Assembly (NCBI GenBank): GCA_018658685.1
Contig: JABHUT010000125.1
Span: forward strand, 1-6,773
Length of the DNA: 6,773 bases
Direction of reading: 5' to 3'
Origin: Alphaproteobacteria bacterium
GTDB lineage: Bacteria; Pseudomonadota; Alphaproteobacteria; MED-G09
A program made the translations under genes and the position numbers. Positions 6,474 through 6,773 of the stretch are shown here, one piece after another; within the stretch, counting starts at the first letter, position 1, and each line of letters begins with the position of its first letter. The notes under the pieces were generated by a model. It saw nothing but the letters and a program-made list of their open reading frames with translations. It was not told the origin of the DNA and ran no database searches.

Positions 6474-6773
6474 ATGAAAGATATAGGAACCGGCAACCCA
6501 ATTGAATTAACCAAAGAGCTAATTGGCTGTCGTTCTATAACACCAGAAAATGATGGGGCTATAGAACAGGTATCCCATTGGCTTGAAGAAATTGGATTTA
6601 AGTCTGAGATACTTAATTTTGAAGAGGCAGGAACCGATTCAGTAAAAAATCTTTGGAGTAAAATAGGAAGCAAAGGCCCAACTATATGCTTCGCAGGTCA
6701 TACAGATGTTGTACCTACAGGAAATATTAATGAATGGTCATCTGATCCCTTTAATGCAAGTGAAATTAACAAT
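6474..6773 (+). CDS. dapE: succinyl-diaminopimelate desuccinylase, 5' part only
   Basis: An open frame of exactly 100 codons runs off the right edge of the window, so this is the N-terminal part of a protein that is normally about 375-390 residues. DapE is a zinc-dependent M20-family hydrolase that removes succinate from N-succinyl-LL-diaminopimelate, two steps after DapD (DapC transaminates in between). Residues 8-28 (NPIELTKELIGCRSITPEND, then G) match the family start 'dp..l...Li..pSvTP.d.G'. KNLW (58-61) corresponds to the conserved V.N region. FAGHTDVVPTG (73-83) contains the metal-binding H76 and D78 positions, and W88 with DPF (91-93) follows as expected. The ATG has AGAG nine bases upstream, within the end of dapD. 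The remaining metal ligands and the dimerisation domain lie beyond the window. Confidence 0.95.
   Translation, partial: MKDIGTGNPIELTKELIGCRSITPENDGAIEQVSHWLEEIGFKSEILNFEEAGTDSVKNLWSKIGSKGPTICFAGHTDVVPTGNINEWSSDPFNASEINN

Noticed and set aside
6443..6673. 76-residue minus-strand open frame over the dapD-dapE junction
   Set aside because: It overlaps the conserved start of dapE and the end of dapD, both of which are clearly coding on the plus strand.

Overview
This window is an ordinary, densely packed chromosomal segment from an AT-rich bacterium (by eye roughly one third GC). All genes are on the plus strand. The order rpmH - rnpA - yidC - engB - argB - HAD phosphatase - dapD - dapE is a neighbourhood I know from Alphaproteobacteria. 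The low GC, short spacers and minimal intergenic DNA fit a streamlined, probably marine, alphaproteobacterium (SAR11-like or another AT-rich lineage). The clade is inferred from gene order and composition; no sequence comparison was made.

Layout. Positions 4-80 hold a complete tRNA-Arg(ACG) with an encoded CCA end. Next is a short, membrane-anchored RmuC-family protein (103-1023). A 77-base gap (1024-1100) carries a near-consensus sigma70 promoter and the ribosome binding site of rpmH. From there a single-direction gene string runs to the right edge: rpmH (ribosomal protein L34), rnpA (RNase P protein), yidC (membrane insertase), engB/yihA (ribosome-assembly GTPase), argB (acetylglutamate kinase), a HAD-family phosphatase resembling pyrimidine 5'-nucleotidases, dapD (tetrahydrodipicolinate succinyltransferase) and the first 100 codons of dapE (succinyl-diaminopimelate desuccinylase), which is cut by the window end. 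No gap between genes in this string exceeds 33 bases, and no convincing intrinsic terminator was seen inside it, so it may be one long operon from the 1042-1070 promoter, possibly with internal promoters.

Function. The first half serves RNA maturation, ribosome assembly and membrane protein insertion. The second half serves arginine synthesis (ArgB) and the succinylase branch of lysine/diaminopimelate synthesis (DapD then DapE), with a housekeeping phosphatase between them. rpmH and engB had to be placed or re-started by hand: rpmH is only 44 codons, and the most plausible engB start is the ATG at 3326, not an upstream TTG inside yidC.

I found no mobile element, CRISPR array, phage gene or evidence of a new system. 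The points worth a second look are small: start sites without Shine-Dalgarno sequences at rnpA and engB, a reduced RmuC with an altered motif, a duplicated start region with a three-codon mini-ORF ahead of dapD, and a small hairpin ahead of argB.
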